Positions 1-8,529 are shown, counted from the first letter of the stretch. The stretch is DNA of 64,000 nucleotides from an uncultured Ruminococcus sp. (GCA_910584195.1 CAJTYV010000005.1:128770-192769), one strand, 5' to 3'. The notes: a model not told the origin generated them from the letters alone. A program made the numbers and translations.

Positions 1-391
1 CGTCGGCTATATCAAATCCCATGCCCATGAAAATTTCACGTATCTCGTTTTCGACCTTTGTAAGCGGATGAAGCTTTCCCAATGAAGCCGTTTTTCCCGG
101 AAGCGTAATGTCTATGGTTTCTTCTTTAAGCCGGGCTGCCTGTGCATCAGCTTTCAAAGAAGCAAGCTTAGACCCCAGAGCTTCCTCAATATCTGCTCTT
201 ACCTTATTTGCAAGCTGACCGATAACAGGTCTTTCCTCAGCGGAAAGCTTTCCCATCTGCTTTAAAATTGCCGTAAGCTCGCCCTTTTTTCCGAGAAATT
301 TAATTCTTAATTCGTCAAGCGCCTTGATCTCGGTACATGAATCAAGTTCCTGCTTCGCCAGTAACTCAATTTTTTCAAGCTGTTCTTTCAA
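1..391 (-). CDS. pheS: Phenylalanine-tRNA ligase alpha subunit, N-terminal part (runs off the left edge)
   Basis: Charges tRNA-Phe in the cytoplasm as an alpha2/beta2 enzyme with PheT. The 130 codons present translate to the PheS N-terminal coiled-coil arm (ELRIKFLGKKGELT, then a GKLHPLTKVENEIREIF stretch leading to MGMGFDIAD), which matches the family start. The initiation codon is TTG (389-391); no ATG is available, and AGGAGTG lies about 8 bases upstream. Expression is probably controlled by the T-box leader just upstream. The catalytic domain lies outside the window, so completeness cannot be judged. Confidence 0.93.
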   Translation of the reverse strand, partial: MKEQLEKIELLAKQELDSCTEIKALDELRIKFLGKKGELTAILKQMGKLSAEERPVIGQLANKVRADIEEALGSKLASLKADAQAARLKEETIDITLPGKTASLGKLHPLTKVENEIREIFMGMGFDIAD

Positions 392-422
392 AAAAATCAC
401 TCCTGTTAAATTTTTTGTGCCG

Positions 423-668
423 TAAATAAAAAAATCCCGTCCAACAGGACAAGATGAACTTGCTTATTACCACCCATTGTTCGGAGAGCCGACACTCTCT
501 TGTCCTTAACGCAGACATACGACATCGGCTACACAAAGTATCATCCCCTTTCACCGATACCTCTCGCAAGTGAACTTCAATATAAAAAATAACAAGACGC
601 TTTCACCATACACGCCTCTCTCTGGAGAAATCATATTATATCTACTCTCTTGGTCACAGAGTTTAACA
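423..668 (-). promoter_or_regulatory. T-box leader, probably Phe-specific
   Basis: Read on the minus strand, the leader has an AGAGAGTA element near its 5' end, CCAGAGAGAGG, GGTGAAAG, a GAAGTTCAC segment that puts a TTC (Phe) specifier where expected, and a T-box core GGGTGGTAATAAGC (about 461-477) before the terminator. T-box leaders sense uncharged tRNA by pairing with its anticodon and CCA end. A Phe specifier in front of pheS is self-consistent. The core departs from the common GGGTGGNACCGCG, so the fold should be checked with a covariance model. Confidence 0.85.
426..455 (-). terminator. Attenuator terminator of the pheS T-box
   Basis: On the minus strand, ATCTTGTCC-TGTT-GGACGGGAT can fold into a 9-bp stem (two G-U pairs) followed directly by a run of T. 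It sits between the T-box core and the pheS start, where the leader's conditional terminator is expected. Confidence 0.85.
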
Positions 669-673
669 ATTAC

Positions 674-702
674 ATTATACCAGTATATAAAAAAAAAATC
701 AA
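674..702 (-). promoter_or_regulatory. Promoter of the T-box/pheS transcript
   Basis: Minus strand: -35 TTGATT (697-702), 17-bp spacer, -10 TATAAT (674-679). Transcription would start about 667, at the T-box 5' end. Confidence 0.8.
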
Positions 703-742
703 GTATTTTTTGAAAATTTTCTCCAAAAACATTGAATTTTTT

Positions 743-771
743 TTGAAATTATGCTATCATTGAATTATAAT
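743..771 (+). promoter_or_regulatory. Promoter of the DUF6106-nnrD operon
   Basis: TTGAAA (743-748), 17-bp spacer, TATAAT (766-771). The predicted start at about 778 falls right at the base of the 781-843 hairpin. It is divergent from the pheS promoter, 41 bp away. Confidence 0.8.
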
Positions 772-780
772 AATATTAAT

Positions 781-858
781 AACCTGTATTCATAGGAATA
801 ATCTGCCTTACTTCGTGAAAAGCTTAGTCTATGAATACAAGTTATGAGACAGGAGATT
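781..858 (+). promoter_or_regulatory. 5'-terminal leader hairpin with a loop complementary to the Shine-Dalgarno
   Basis: The arms AACCTGTATTCATAG (781-795) and CTATGAATACAAGTT (829-843) pair at 14 of 15 positions around a 33-nt loop. Loop bases 800-808 (AATCTGCCT) are complementary to the Shine-Dalgarno AGGAGATT (851-858) with one bulged G. A hairpin/pseudoknot hiding the ribosome site is therefore possible. No known riboswitch class was recognised; the regulatory role is inferred from complementarity alone. Confidence 0.5.
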
Positions 859-864
859 TATTTT

Positions 865-1437
865 ATGGATAACTTTGCAGAACAGCTTGTAAAAAAAGAA
901 CCAACAGGAGCAGATAAAATTAAAAAAATGACGTATCTTGTCGGAGGAATTGCCGTTACTTTGATACTTGCCGCTCTCAGTATTATATTTCTCGGCAGAG
1001 GTATTATAACATTCATACTGCTTGTTACAGCTGCGGCATCAGGTTACGGAACGTTTTTTTTATTCAGAAGCACTAAGGTGGAATACGAGTATACTTTCAC
1101 CAACGGCGATTTAGATATTGATAAAATAATTGCACAGACAAAACGTAAAGAAATGCTGACGATACAAGTAAGCAAATTTACAAACTTCGGTAAATACGAT
1201 GACAAAACTCCGGAAGAAACTTCAGATATGACCGTGATATTGGCTACGGATAACATTGCTTCTCACGAGTTTTATGCAGATTTTCCTCATGAGGAATACG
1301 GCAGCGCACGTCTTGTTTTTTCTCCTAATGAAAAAATGCTTTCCAATATTAAAAAAAATCTGCACCCTTCAATAAAAAATAAAGTGTCACGTGAATTGCA
1401 GACTTCTTATATCTCAAATATGTGGGACGAGATTTAA
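865..1437 (+). CDS. Two-helix membrane protein, DUF6106-like
   Basis: 190 residues. After a charged N-terminus (MDNFAEQLVKKEPTG) there are two adjacent hydrophobic helices (about residues 26-45 and 48-65), then a soluble domain of about 120 residues, probably cytoplasmic. It resembles the DUF6106 family of Firmicutes from memory; function is unknown. The ATG at 865 is preferred over the in-frame ATG at 844 because AGGAGA (851-856) lies 8 bases before it. First gene of an operon with nnrD and a lipoprotein, and behind the structured leader. Confidence 0.75.
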   Translation: MDNFAEQLVKKEPTGADKIKKMTYLVGGIAVTLILAALSIIFLGRGIITFILLVTAAASGYGTFFLFRSTKVEYEYTFTNGDLDIDKIIAQTKRKEMLTIQVSKFTNFGKYDDKTPEETSDMTVILATDNIASHEFYADFPHEEYGSARLVFSPNEKMLSNIKKNLHPSIKNKVSRELQTSYISNMWDEI

Positions 1438-1472
1438 AATAACTCTGAAACTTTAACAAAGGAGTGTTTATT

Positions 1473-3164
1473 ATGAGGATCGTAACAACTAAGCAAATGA
1501 CCAAAATTGAGGCACAAACAGAAAAACTCGGCATAACGCCCAAAAAGCTTATGCAAAACGCCGGAAGAAAACTTGCCGAGCGTATTATGGAAATTTGTGC
1601 CGGTGAACATCCCGAACCAGAAAAGACAAGTATCGTATTTTTAGCAGGAAACGGCAACAACGGCGGAGATTGTTTCGCAGCAGCAAATATACTTGTATAC
1701 CGTGGTTACCATGTTACAGTAGTAAATCTTGTCAAAGAACCCAGCACCGATATCGCTAAAGAATACTTTTCTATGCTTCCCGATAAAGTCAAAATTGTCA
1801 CAGGCTACCGAAGCGATAACTTTGAAGCAGCTATGGAAGCGGCTGAACTTGATTACATGACAATGCATGATAAAGATGTTTCCGAATTAAAGGGCAAAAA
1901 AGAGCTTACCGCTATTGAAAAAATTCTTCTTAAAGAAAAGGAACGGATGACTTCTGTGAGACGCGCCGTTGTCTCGGCAGATGTACTTATAGACGGAGTA
2001 TTCGGCACAGGTTTTCGCGGACGACTTGAAAGCGATCTTATAGCTATTTTTGCGATAGGAACAAGCGCGTATAAGCTTTCAGTTGATATTCCCAGCGGCG
2101 GCGACGGTTCAAAAGGAACGATTTCTCCGGGCTGCTTCAAGGCAGACGAAACACTTTGTCTCGGTTGTCTGAAATTCGGCATGACGCAATATCCGCTGAA
2201 AAAAATGTGTGGAAAAATCACCGTAGCAGACATAGGTATCCCTCAAAGAGCATATGATATTCTTGAGGGAGAGCATGGCTACTATCGTCTTGAACGAAAT
2301 AGTCTGGCAGGATTTCCGCCCAAAAGAGAGCGTGATGCACATAAGGGGATATTCGGTACGGTTCTTATAATTTCAGGAAGTTCATCCATGCGCGGAGCCG
2401 CAGCATTTGCAGCGTTGGGTGCGCTTCGCAGCGGAGCAGGACTTGTTAAAGTTGCCTCGGTCGAAAAATGTATAGATACAATATCTATACTTGCCCCTGA
2501 AGCTACATATCTTGAAATGGAATCGGATGATCGCGGCTTTATGCTCTTCGACAGCAGCAAAAATATGCTTATGAAAGCTATGGAAAAAGCAAACGCAGTC
2601 GTTATAGGTTCAGGAATTGGCGTTACAAATGATACCATGGAAATCGTTCGATTTGTTGTTGCCAACTCACCCTGTCCTGTAATTGTTGATGCAGACGGTA
2701 TAAACTGCATAGCCAAAGACATAGAAATATTATTAAACAGGAAATCTGATGTGATACTCACTCCTCACCCGGGCGAAATGGCAAGACTGCTCAACTGCGA
2801 TGCTCAGACTATAAATGATAACCGTATCATGGTGGCTGAAAAATACGCCGAAAAATATGGGGTCACTGTAGTTCTAAAAGGTGCGGGAACAATCATATCC
2901 GACCGGTTCAACACCGCTGCAAACCATACGGGAAATGCAGGAATGAGCAAAGGCGGAAGCGGCGATATTCTTTCGGGCATCATCGGTTCGGCAGCAGCAC
3001 AAGGTTTTTCGCCATATGACGCTGCATGTGCCGGGGTTTATATGCATGGTCTTGCTGGAGATGCTGCGGCAGAAAAGTTCGGTCAGGAAGCAATGCTTCC
3101 AAGAGATATTATAGACTGTTTGTCCGATGCTTTCAGAATTCTAAAAGAAAAACAGGAAAATTAA
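1473..3164 (+). CDS. nnrD: Bifunctional NAD(P)H-hydrate epimerase / ADP-dependent NAD(P)H-hydrate dehydratase
   Basis: Repairs hydrated NAD(P)H: the N-terminal epimerase (YjeF_N, about residues 1-230) interconverts the R and S forms, and the C-terminal ribokinase-like dehydratase (about 240-563) restores NAD(P)H using ADP. Visible motifs are GNGNNGGD (59-66) and VDIPSG in the first half, and GSSSMRGAA, ILTPHPGEM and KGGSGD with its catalytic Asp in the second. The length (563 aa) fits the fused family. The ATG at 1473 follows AAAGGAG by 9 bases; an upstream GTG overlaps that site and is unlikely. Confidence 0.95.
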   Translation: MRIVTTKQMTKIEAQTEKLGITPKKLMQNAGRKLAERIMEICAGEHPEPEKTSIVFLAGNGNNGGDCFAAANILVYRGYHVTVVNLVKEPSTDIAKEYFSMLPDKVKIVTGYRSDNFEAAMEAAELDYMTMHDKDVSELKGKKELTAIEKILLKEKERMTSVRRAVVSADVLIDGVFGTGFRGRLESDLIAIFAIGTSAYKLSVDIPSGGDGSKGTISPGCFKADETLCLGCLKFGMTQYPLKKMCGKITVADIGIPQRAYDILEGEHGYYRLERNSLAGFPPKRERDAHKGIFGTVLIISGSSSMRGAAAFAALGALRSGAGLVKVASVEKCIDTISILAPEATYLEMESDDRGFMLFDSSKNMLMKAMEKANAVVIGSGIGVTNDTMEIVRFVVANSPCPVIVDADGINCIAKDIEILLNRKSDVILTPHPGEMARLLNCDAQTINDNRIMVAEKYAEKYGVTVVLKGAGTIISDRFNTAANHTGNAGMSKGGSGDILSGIIGSAAAQGFSPYDAACAGVYMHGLAGDAAAEKFGQEAMLPRDIIDCLSDAFRILKEKQEN

Positions 3165-3228
3165 ATAAAAATTATAGTAAGAAAACGGATGTTAAAAGTA
3201 AAAAATTTTTTGATTGGAGATATAACAC

Positions 3229-3840
3229 ATGAAAAAACTTTTTACATCCGTTGCTGTTTGTATATGCATTTTGGTAATGACAGCATGCAGTTCACCCATG
3301 AATAATTCAACAAAACGCGACAATAATCTCAACAATTCCTTTACTGCGAAAATGACCGTCATTTTGGATAAACTCACAGCCGAGGGTACTATTACACGCA
3401 ACAGCGACAGCAATTGGGAAGCGGAATTTGAATCGCCAAATACCCTAAGCGGAGTAAAACTATGCTTTGAGGACAACACAGTCAATGCAAGCTACAAGGG
3501 ATTGAATTTTTCTGTACCAAAATCTGCCCTTCCTGTTAAAGCTATGCTTACTAATCTTATTTCCGCTGTTGATACAGCCGCACGTGAAGAACAGCTTCAT
3601 GGAACAGAAAGCGAAGGTCTACTTAATATAAACGGAAATCTTGAAAGCGGCGATTATACTTTAAGCATAGACGATAAAGGATTAATACACAGCTTTGAAA
3701 TGCCTAACAATCTGCTGAAAATAGTGTTTACTGAAGTAACAGTATCGGAAACTCCTCAAATTCCTCAAGCTTCTGAACTCACAACTCTCTCTGCAGCTTC
3801 GGAAACTACAAATACAGTTACTACTTTAGCAGAAGAATAA
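3229..3840 (+). CDS. Putative lipoprotein of unknown function
   Basis: 203 residues beginning with a lipoprotein signal peptide (MKKLFTSVAVCICILVMTAC; lipobox about MTAC). The mature part is a beta-rich domain (EGTITRNSDSNWEAEFESPN, then GVKLCFEDNTVNASYKGL), resembling small outer-surface lipoproteins of Clostridia. It ends in a Ser/Thr-rich tail. No catalytic motif is seen. It is 64 bases after nnrD with a GGAG site and is followed by a strong terminator, so it is probably the last gene of the operon. Confidence 0.75.
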   Translation: MKKLFTSVAVCICILVMTACSSPMNNSTKRDNNLNNSFTAKMTVILDKLTAEGTITRNSDSNWEAEFESPNTLSGVKLCFEDNTVNASYKGLNFSVPKSALPVKAMLTNLISAVDTAAREEQLHGTESEGLLNINGNLESGDYTLSIDDKGLIHSFEMPNNLLKIVFTEVTVSETPQIPQASELTTLSAASETTNTVTTLAEE

Positions 3841-3941
3841 AAGCTGTGAAATATATGTAAATTTCGTGACTCAGTGCAAAGCTGTCATGCAGTATTTGTT
3901 CAATGTTGCCTAATTGCTCCAATATACGTTATCACATATTA

Positions 3942-3979
3942 AAAGTGCCGTTGTAATGTACAACGGCACTTCTGTTTGT
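3942..3979. terminator. Bidirectional terminator
   Basis: AAGTGCCGTTGT and ACAACGGCACTT form a 12-bp stem around a 5-base loop (3943-3971), with T-rich sequence on the plus side and TTTT on the minus side. It closes the nnrD operon and can also end the minus-strand redox operon arriving from 4096. The rest of 3841-4095 shows no gene. Confidence 0.85.
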
Positions 3980-4095
3980 TGATAAAACTGATAAAATAAG
4001 GGAACGCTCTCTCTTACAGAGTATCTGACGCTATATGCGTGTCTTGCCTCACGCTCAACCAGAATCACTGCTTTTGGAATTGCATTTTTACTTCT

Positions 4096-4593
4096 TCAAA
4101 TTTTTTCAGAAGGCTTTCTTGACAATACAAATTCCGCGCAAACCCCGGTAAAAGCTCCTGCAATACAGCCAGAACATATCAAAACAGGCAGGTATGATAT
4201 TACTGCCGTGGTTTTCATGACTATCACAGCAGCCGTTATCTGCCCGATATTATGAAAAGCTCCCCCTATTATACTGCATAGCCATGTATATCCGGCAGGA
4301 ATCAGCTTGCTGATAAAAAGCATTCCGATAAGGCAGACAGCAGCGCCTGCCAAGCTGTATATCAACGCAGAAAAATTTCCGCTGAACACTGACCCTATAA
4401 GTACCCGTACAATAACTATCAAAGCTGTTTCATAAGCCTTGAAACGATAAACTGCGTAGATAGTGATAATATTGGCAAGTCCCAGTTTTACTCCCGGAAT
4501 CGGACTTAAATTCGGAATTTGAAGCTCAATTATAAAAATGATCGAAGCCAATGCAGTCAATAAAGCAAGTTCCGTCAAACGTTTAGCTTTCAT
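4096..4593 (-). CDS. Gx transporter family membrane protein (EetB-like / heptaprenyl diphosphate synthase component I-like)
   Basis: 165 residues with about five hydrophobic helices and the family's N-terminal pattern (LTELALLTALASIIFIIE, then IPGVKLGLANI). Members are ECF-S-like membrane proteins; in Listeria the homologue EetB sits beside ApbE/FmnB in the flavin-based extracellular electron transfer locus. Here it follows apbE with an 11-base overlap, so translation is coupled. It is the last gene of the redox operon. A role in flavin or quinone supply is inferred from context. Confidence 0.85.
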   Translation of the reverse strand: MKAKRLTELALLTALASIIFIIELQIPNLSPIPGVKLGLANIITIYAVYRFKAYETALIVIVRVLIGSVFSGNFSALIYSLAGAAVCLIGMLFISKLIPAGYTWLCSIIGGAFHNIGQITAAVIVMKTTAVISYLPVLICSGCIAGAFTGVCAEFVLSRKPSEKI

Positions 4594-5602
4594 TAGATAT
4601 CACCTCTGAATTATGTCTGCTTTCAATTTTAAACGAATCTGCAATTCCATCGGTTACCGCAATACTTCCATCGCTTTCCACAAGTATCATATCAAAACTT
4701 TGATCAGATCGCCAAAGCTCCTCGGCACGATCTCTGCCCATAACGAAAAGCGCTGTTGAAAGTGCATCGCACATTATACCGCTTTCCCCTATTACAGTCA
4801 CCGAAACAAGTCCGTTTTCGGCGGGTCTGCCAGTCGAAGGGTCAATGATATGACAATAATTTTTACCGTCATCGCCTGTGAAATAACGTTCATAATTTCC
4901 AGAAGTTATTACGGCTTTATTCGCAGTTTCAAGTATTCCGACAGCCTTATCAGGATCAAAAGGATCAATAACTGCAACTTTCCACAAAGAACCATCAGGT
5001 TTTCGCCCAAGCGTCTGAACGTTTCCGCCAAGACTTATGATCGCCGAACTTATTCCGTTTTCCCTGAAAATCTTCATAATTCTGTCAGATGTATAGCCTT
5101 TTGCAATTGCGCCAAAGTCTACTTCGATTCCCTCCGGAAGTGTTACTTCATTATTATCAAAAATAATTTTATTGTAGCCGACATTTTTCAGTATTTCATT
5201 TATTGTATCTTCTGTGGGAATTTTATAATCTCCCGTAGTAAATCCCCATTCTCGGAGAACTGGATATACAGTTATATCAAGGCTTCCCGAAGTTTTACTT
5301 CCCATATCAATACCATAACGGATAAGTTCCATTACATCGCTGTCCACCTCTGTGGGAGAACCGTGAGAGGCGTTCAGCTTGTAAGTATCACTGTTAACGT
5401 CAGTAACAGAAAGAAGTTTTTCCAGGCGTATTATTTCGGATTCCGCCTTTTTAAGAGCAGCATCGGCAGCATCGCCGTATGCCTGTAAATTCATATAAGT
5501 ATCCATTGAAAAAATATCACAGCTGCCCTTTAAAGGCTCTTTTATTCCGCACCCTGTAAGAAGCGCTGAAACTAAGCAGAAAACAGCGGAAATTCTTTTC
5601 AT
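4583..5602 (-). CDS. apbE: FAD:protein FMN transferase (ApbE), lipoprotein
   Basis: Transfers FMN from FAD to a Thr in (S/T)GA(T/S)xx(S/T) motifs of extracytoplasmic proteins, Mg-dependent. The signal peptide ends in a lipobox (LLTGC, about 14-18), so the enzyme is tethered outside the membrane. Family motifs present: SMDTYMN near the N-terminus, VDFGAIAKGY, SLGGNVQTLG, WKVAVIDP and the C-terminal CDALSTALFVMG metal/FAD region. 339 aa is normal. It lies 9 bases after the FMN-binding reading frame at 5612, its obvious substrate. Confidence 0.96.
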   Translation of the reverse strand: MKRISAVFCLVSALLTGCGIKEPLKGSCDIFSMDTYMNLQAYGDAADAALKKAESEIIRLEKLLSVTDVNSDTYKLNASHGSPTEVDSDVMELIRYGIDMGSKTSGSLDITVYPVLREWGFTTGDYKIPTEDTINEILKNVGYNKIIFDNNEVTLPEGIEVDFGAIAKGYTSDRIMKIFRENGISSAIISLGGNVQTLGRKPDGSLWKVAVIDPFDPDKAVGILETANKAVITSGNYERYFTGDDGKNYCHIIDPSTGRPAENGLVSVTVIGESGIMCDALSTALFVMGRDRAEELWRSDQSFDMILVESDGSIAVTDGIADSFKIESRHNSEVISNES

Positions 5603-5611
5603 TTTATCACT

Positions 5612-5758
5612 TTACTTTCTTGCATTTTCTATAGCTGAACGAACAGCTGATTTGATAGCCTACGAGCTGTATGTCGCTCCCGAATACGCATCTACCGAAA
5701 TGTTTTGAGAAGCTATAATATCGGGAATCGCCTGCGATGCGGCGTTATCGTAGTACTA
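5612..5758 (-). pseudogene. C-terminal end of the FMN-binding domain, separated by two in-frame TAG codons
   Basis: Continuing the 5756-6913 frame past its TAG (5756-5758) gives 31 residues of FMN-binding domain (YYDNAASQAIPDII, then VDAYSGATYSS), a second TAG (5660-5662), 15 more residues (AIKSAVRSAIENARK) and TAA (5612-5614). The flavinylation motif SGATYSS is intact, three codons before the second TAG, and the helix usual after it is present. No frameshift or other stop occurs, and the TAA sits 9 bases before apbE, as for a normal operon gene. Either a very recent pseudogene or a gene needing TAG readthrough. Confidence 0.8.
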
Positions 5759-6913
5759 CGTATCGCTTTCATAAGAATAACCGGTTATCGACATTATTAC
5801 ATCGTCTTGTATTGTTACGGTAACAAAAATTTCACCGTCATATCCGTATGCGCTTGCCGAAAATTCGCCGTTATTATACACGTACTGAGGTTCGGGCTGC
5901 GGTTCATCCTCGGCAGGAGGTGCTTCAATTTCTTCAGATTCTTCAGAACTTTCGTCATCCGCAGGCTCCTCATCCTCATGATAAGATGTCTCGATCGGTT
6001 CGGTCGTTTGTAATGAGACTGCGGTAGTTACAGAAACATCCGAAAAATAAGTTTCCGTAACATTCTCCGAAACATCAGAAAGTTTCGTACTTGTTATCGT
6101 TGTTTCAGTAACCGTAATGCAAATCTCGTTATTTTGCAGTGTGTCCGGCTTTTGCGGCTGACCGGCAATCATAATCAGAATCATTGCTGATACAGGCAAA
6201 ACCGCCGTTCCGTTCATTATTATTATTCCTTTTTCGGAGCATTTTCTGATTACGCATTTTCTTATACGAAAATATAAGTAACCAATAAATACAACCGAAT
6301 AAATGCCAACACTGAACAAATATCCGCTTCGTCCGCGCCGAGCAAGAGGAAATGTCAGCAGCATTACATGAACGTACAGCATTGCATAAAAAAGATATGC
6401 CGTTCTCTGAATATTTTTCCATAGCTTGGGTTTCATTTTTCGGCGAATTTTCGGAAACGACATTACTGTTAACGGTATGATTATAATAAGCATTGCAATA
6501 GTCAGAATGCTTGCCGTAAACTGATGCAAATCCATTCTTTGTACATTAGTAAAAAGCATATTGAAATATGTTTTACCGTAGCCTATATTATGTCCGAATG
6601 TCAGAATTGCCGCTGTTATGGACAATTCTCCTCGTATTGGCATAAACTTTTTTTTCAGCCATGAACCGTTCGGTAAAGCTCCGCTCCACATAACGATGCA
6701 CCATAATGCGGTTGCAAATGTACCTCTTGCAAACAGACCCATTAAAAATGTCAGAAATTCTGAAGTCACACGGAAATTGAACCATGTTGCCGCTGCCGCC
6801 CCTGCCGAGAGAACAGCCGCAGCGATATAAAATATGGCAGGATATTTTTTCATTGCATTTTTTGAAATCAATACAAAGGCAAAAGCGCTTATCAAAGCAG
6901 TAAGAAACAACAT
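5756..6913 (-). CDS. Ferric-reductase-like transmembrane protein with FMN-binding domain (truncated by TAG)
   Basis: The first about 225 residues hold six or seven hydrophobic helices with histidines suited to b-type haem (GHNIGYG, DLHQF and YVHVML), as in the ferric-reductase/MsrQ-like family. A long Thr/Glu/Pro-rich linker outside the membrane follows. The chain then enters an FMN-binding domain (YNNGEFSASAYGYDGEIFV) and stops at TAG before the SGAT motif. As translated (385 aa) it cannot be flavinylated; the full frame to 5612 would be 433 residues. GGAG precedes the ATG. Likely role: passing electrons from the membrane to a surface flavin. Confidence 0.8.
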   Translation of the reverse strand: MLFLTALISAFAFVLISKNAMKKYPAIFYIAAAVLSAGAAAATWFNFRVTSEFLTFLMGLFARGTFATALWCIVMWSGALPNGSWLKKKFMPIRGELSITAAILTFGHNIGYGKTYFNMLFTNVQRMDLHQFTASILTIAMLIIIIPLTVMSFPKIRRKMKPKLWKNIQRTAYLFYAMLYVHVMLLTFPLARRGRSGYLFSVGIYSVVFIGYLYFRIRKCVIRKCSEKGIIIMNGTAVLPVSAMILIMIAGQPQKPDTLQNNEICITVTETTITSTKLSDVSENVTETYFSDVSVTTAVSLQTTEPIETSYHEDEEPADDESSEESEEIEAPPAEDEPQPEPQYVYNNGEFSASAYGYDGEIFVTVTIQDDVIMSITGYSYESDT

Positions 6914-6931
6914 TTTCAGTACACTCCAACA

Positions 6932-8428
6932 TCAATGGTTTCTTTTACGTGAAACAAAAGCTACTGTTGCTGCAAGTCCCATAAGAGCCATAGGAATTGC
7001 TGCGTGTGCAACACCTGTTTTCGGGTTGTCAGCCGACTTTGCTTTTGCAGTCTTTTTTTCATTTTCCGCAGTTAATTTTGATGTGGTTTTGACAATTGTT
7101 GATTTTACGGTTGTTACATTTTCAGCCTGAGTAGTTATGGTAGTTTCCGGAGCATCATTCTTTACTGAAAATTCCAAAGCGTTAGTGTAGCCGGCAGAAT
7201 TTACCTTTATTTCGTAATTTCCGCTGCCGTCAAACACCTTGGTATCTCTCGATGACGCATTAAAATCTATCGTTCCGTCCTGAGAAATAATTTTTACCCC
7301 TCTTTTTCCAGAAGCGGAATACTCTTTGCCATTTACTGATACGGACATTATATTCTTAATGTAGTTATCAAGCTCGTCATCTGAAGTTCCATCCGCTGTA
7401 ACAAGTTTTCCTTCAGAATAAACGGCAGGTACTTCATCTGTTGAAAGAATAAATTCAACTGACGCATCAGCATATTTTCCGTTTTTGTCCGAAATAGAAA
7501 GTGTATAAGCTCCGGGAAGTGTATCCGAATATAATAGCGAAGTATCTGAAACTGTGAAATTTCCACCATTTACAGAATATACCTTTCCATAATTTTCGGG
7601 AAATCCTGCAAGAGTCATGGCTGCTTCACCTGAACCGGCAGCAGATTCTTCAACCAATGCTTCGTAAATAAATTTAACAGGTATGTATGTCTCAGTGGGA
7701 ATTGTAACATATCCGCTTAATGTTATGAAAACCACTTGGCTGACAGTCGAACCCGTAAGAGATTTGAAATTCTCATAGCTTAAAGTATTTCCATGCGGCT
7801 CAGAGGTATTTATTCCCGATGACCACGCAAGCTCACCGCGCCATATGTTTTCTTCATGTTTCATTGCATAAGTGCTGCCATCTGATGTTCTGAGAAGTGC
7901 GCCGTATATTGAGCCAAGTTCCGGCAGATTTTCAACATCTATAAGATAATCGCCCCACGGTGTTTCAGTCGAAAGATTAATCGAAGCGTTCTCAGCAATT
8001 TCGGGAGAATGATCCTGAACGGCTGAAAATTCAACCTTTCCATCGTTAACCGTAACTGTTTTGTACGCTTCTGGAACTGTTTCAAGTAAAGTAAATCCGT
8101 AATTTTCATCTCCCATAGAGTCAAGGTCGGATTTTGAAATGGCTACAGGATATGTTACACCCAAAATAGAACCCGTGCCATCATCATTTAGCTGATTGTA
8201 AGTTCCCTCGAAAAGCTCGCCCTTGCCGTTTTTTGACCACTTAGCAGTAGTAGCCGATGAAAATGCATCAACTTCATATGCATTGAGACTTTCACCGAAC
8301 TCTGAAGCATAAAAATCTCTATAAGTAATATTCATTGTTCCATATATAGTTTCTTCTGCATTCGCGGCAAACGGAACAACTTCCAGCGTAACTGCCAAAG
8401 CCGCCAAACATAAATTTACTTTTTTCAT
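6932..8428 (-). CDS. Tp47-like surface protein with sortase anchor
   Basis: 498 residues: signal peptide ending about AANA, then a region matching the N-terminus of Treponema pallidum Tp47 (YGTMNITYRDFYASEFGES versus the Tp47 YGYATLSYADYWAGELGQS), further Tp47-type domains, a Thr/Lys-rich spacer, and NPKTG followed by a hydrophobic helix and RKR. This is a sortase signal, so the protein is probably wall-anchored. First gene of the redox operon. Tp47 is known as a penicillin-binding lipoprotein, but the role of Firmicutes homologues is unclear; neighbours suggest a redox or metal/haem-related job. Confidence 0.8.
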   Translation of the reverse strand: MKKVNLCLAALAVTLEVVPFAANAEETIYGTMNITYRDFYASEFGESLNAYEVDAFSSATTAKWSKNGKGELFEGTYNQLNDDGTGSILGVTYPVAISKSDLDSMGDENYGFTLLETVPEAYKTVTVNDGKVEFSAVQDHSPEIAENASINLSTETPWGDYLIDVENLPELGSIYGALLRTSDGSTYAMKHEENIWRGELAWSSGINTSEPHGNTLSYENFKSLTGSTVSQVVFITLSGYVTIPTETYIPVKFIYEALVEESAAGSGEAAMTLAGFPENYGKVYSVNGGNFTVSDTSLLYSDTLPGAYTLSISDKNGKYADASVEFILSTDEVPAVYSEGKLVTADGTSDDELDNYIKNIMSVSVNGKEYSASGKRGVKIISQDGTIDFNASSRDTKVFDGSGNYEIKVNSAGYTNALEFSVKNDAPETTITTQAENVTTVKSTIVKTTSKLTAENEKKTAKAKSADNPKTGVAHAAIPMALMGLAATVAFVSRKRNH

Positions 8429-8529
8429 AAAAGGACACTCCTTAGGATAAATTTAGTTTATCACACTAACTTAATATCCTAGAATTATCTCTTTTAAATA
8501 TTGTTAGCATAACAAAACTATCTTTGTAT

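Noticed and set aside
375..569. Open frame antisense-like over the pheS leader
   Set aside because: It lies wholly within the T-box structure and has no ribosome site; the RNA structure explains the region.
3840..4095. Small frame continuing after the Gx gene on the minus strand
   Set aside because: A frame of about 50 codons exists but has no ribosome site, and it runs into a terminator hairpin.
5612..6913. Genome-wide reassignment of TAG to an amino acid
   Set aside because: smpB and the following lipase end in TAG at the natural family end, and no suppressor tRNA or pyrrolysine gene is seen here. Only the local anomaly is reported.
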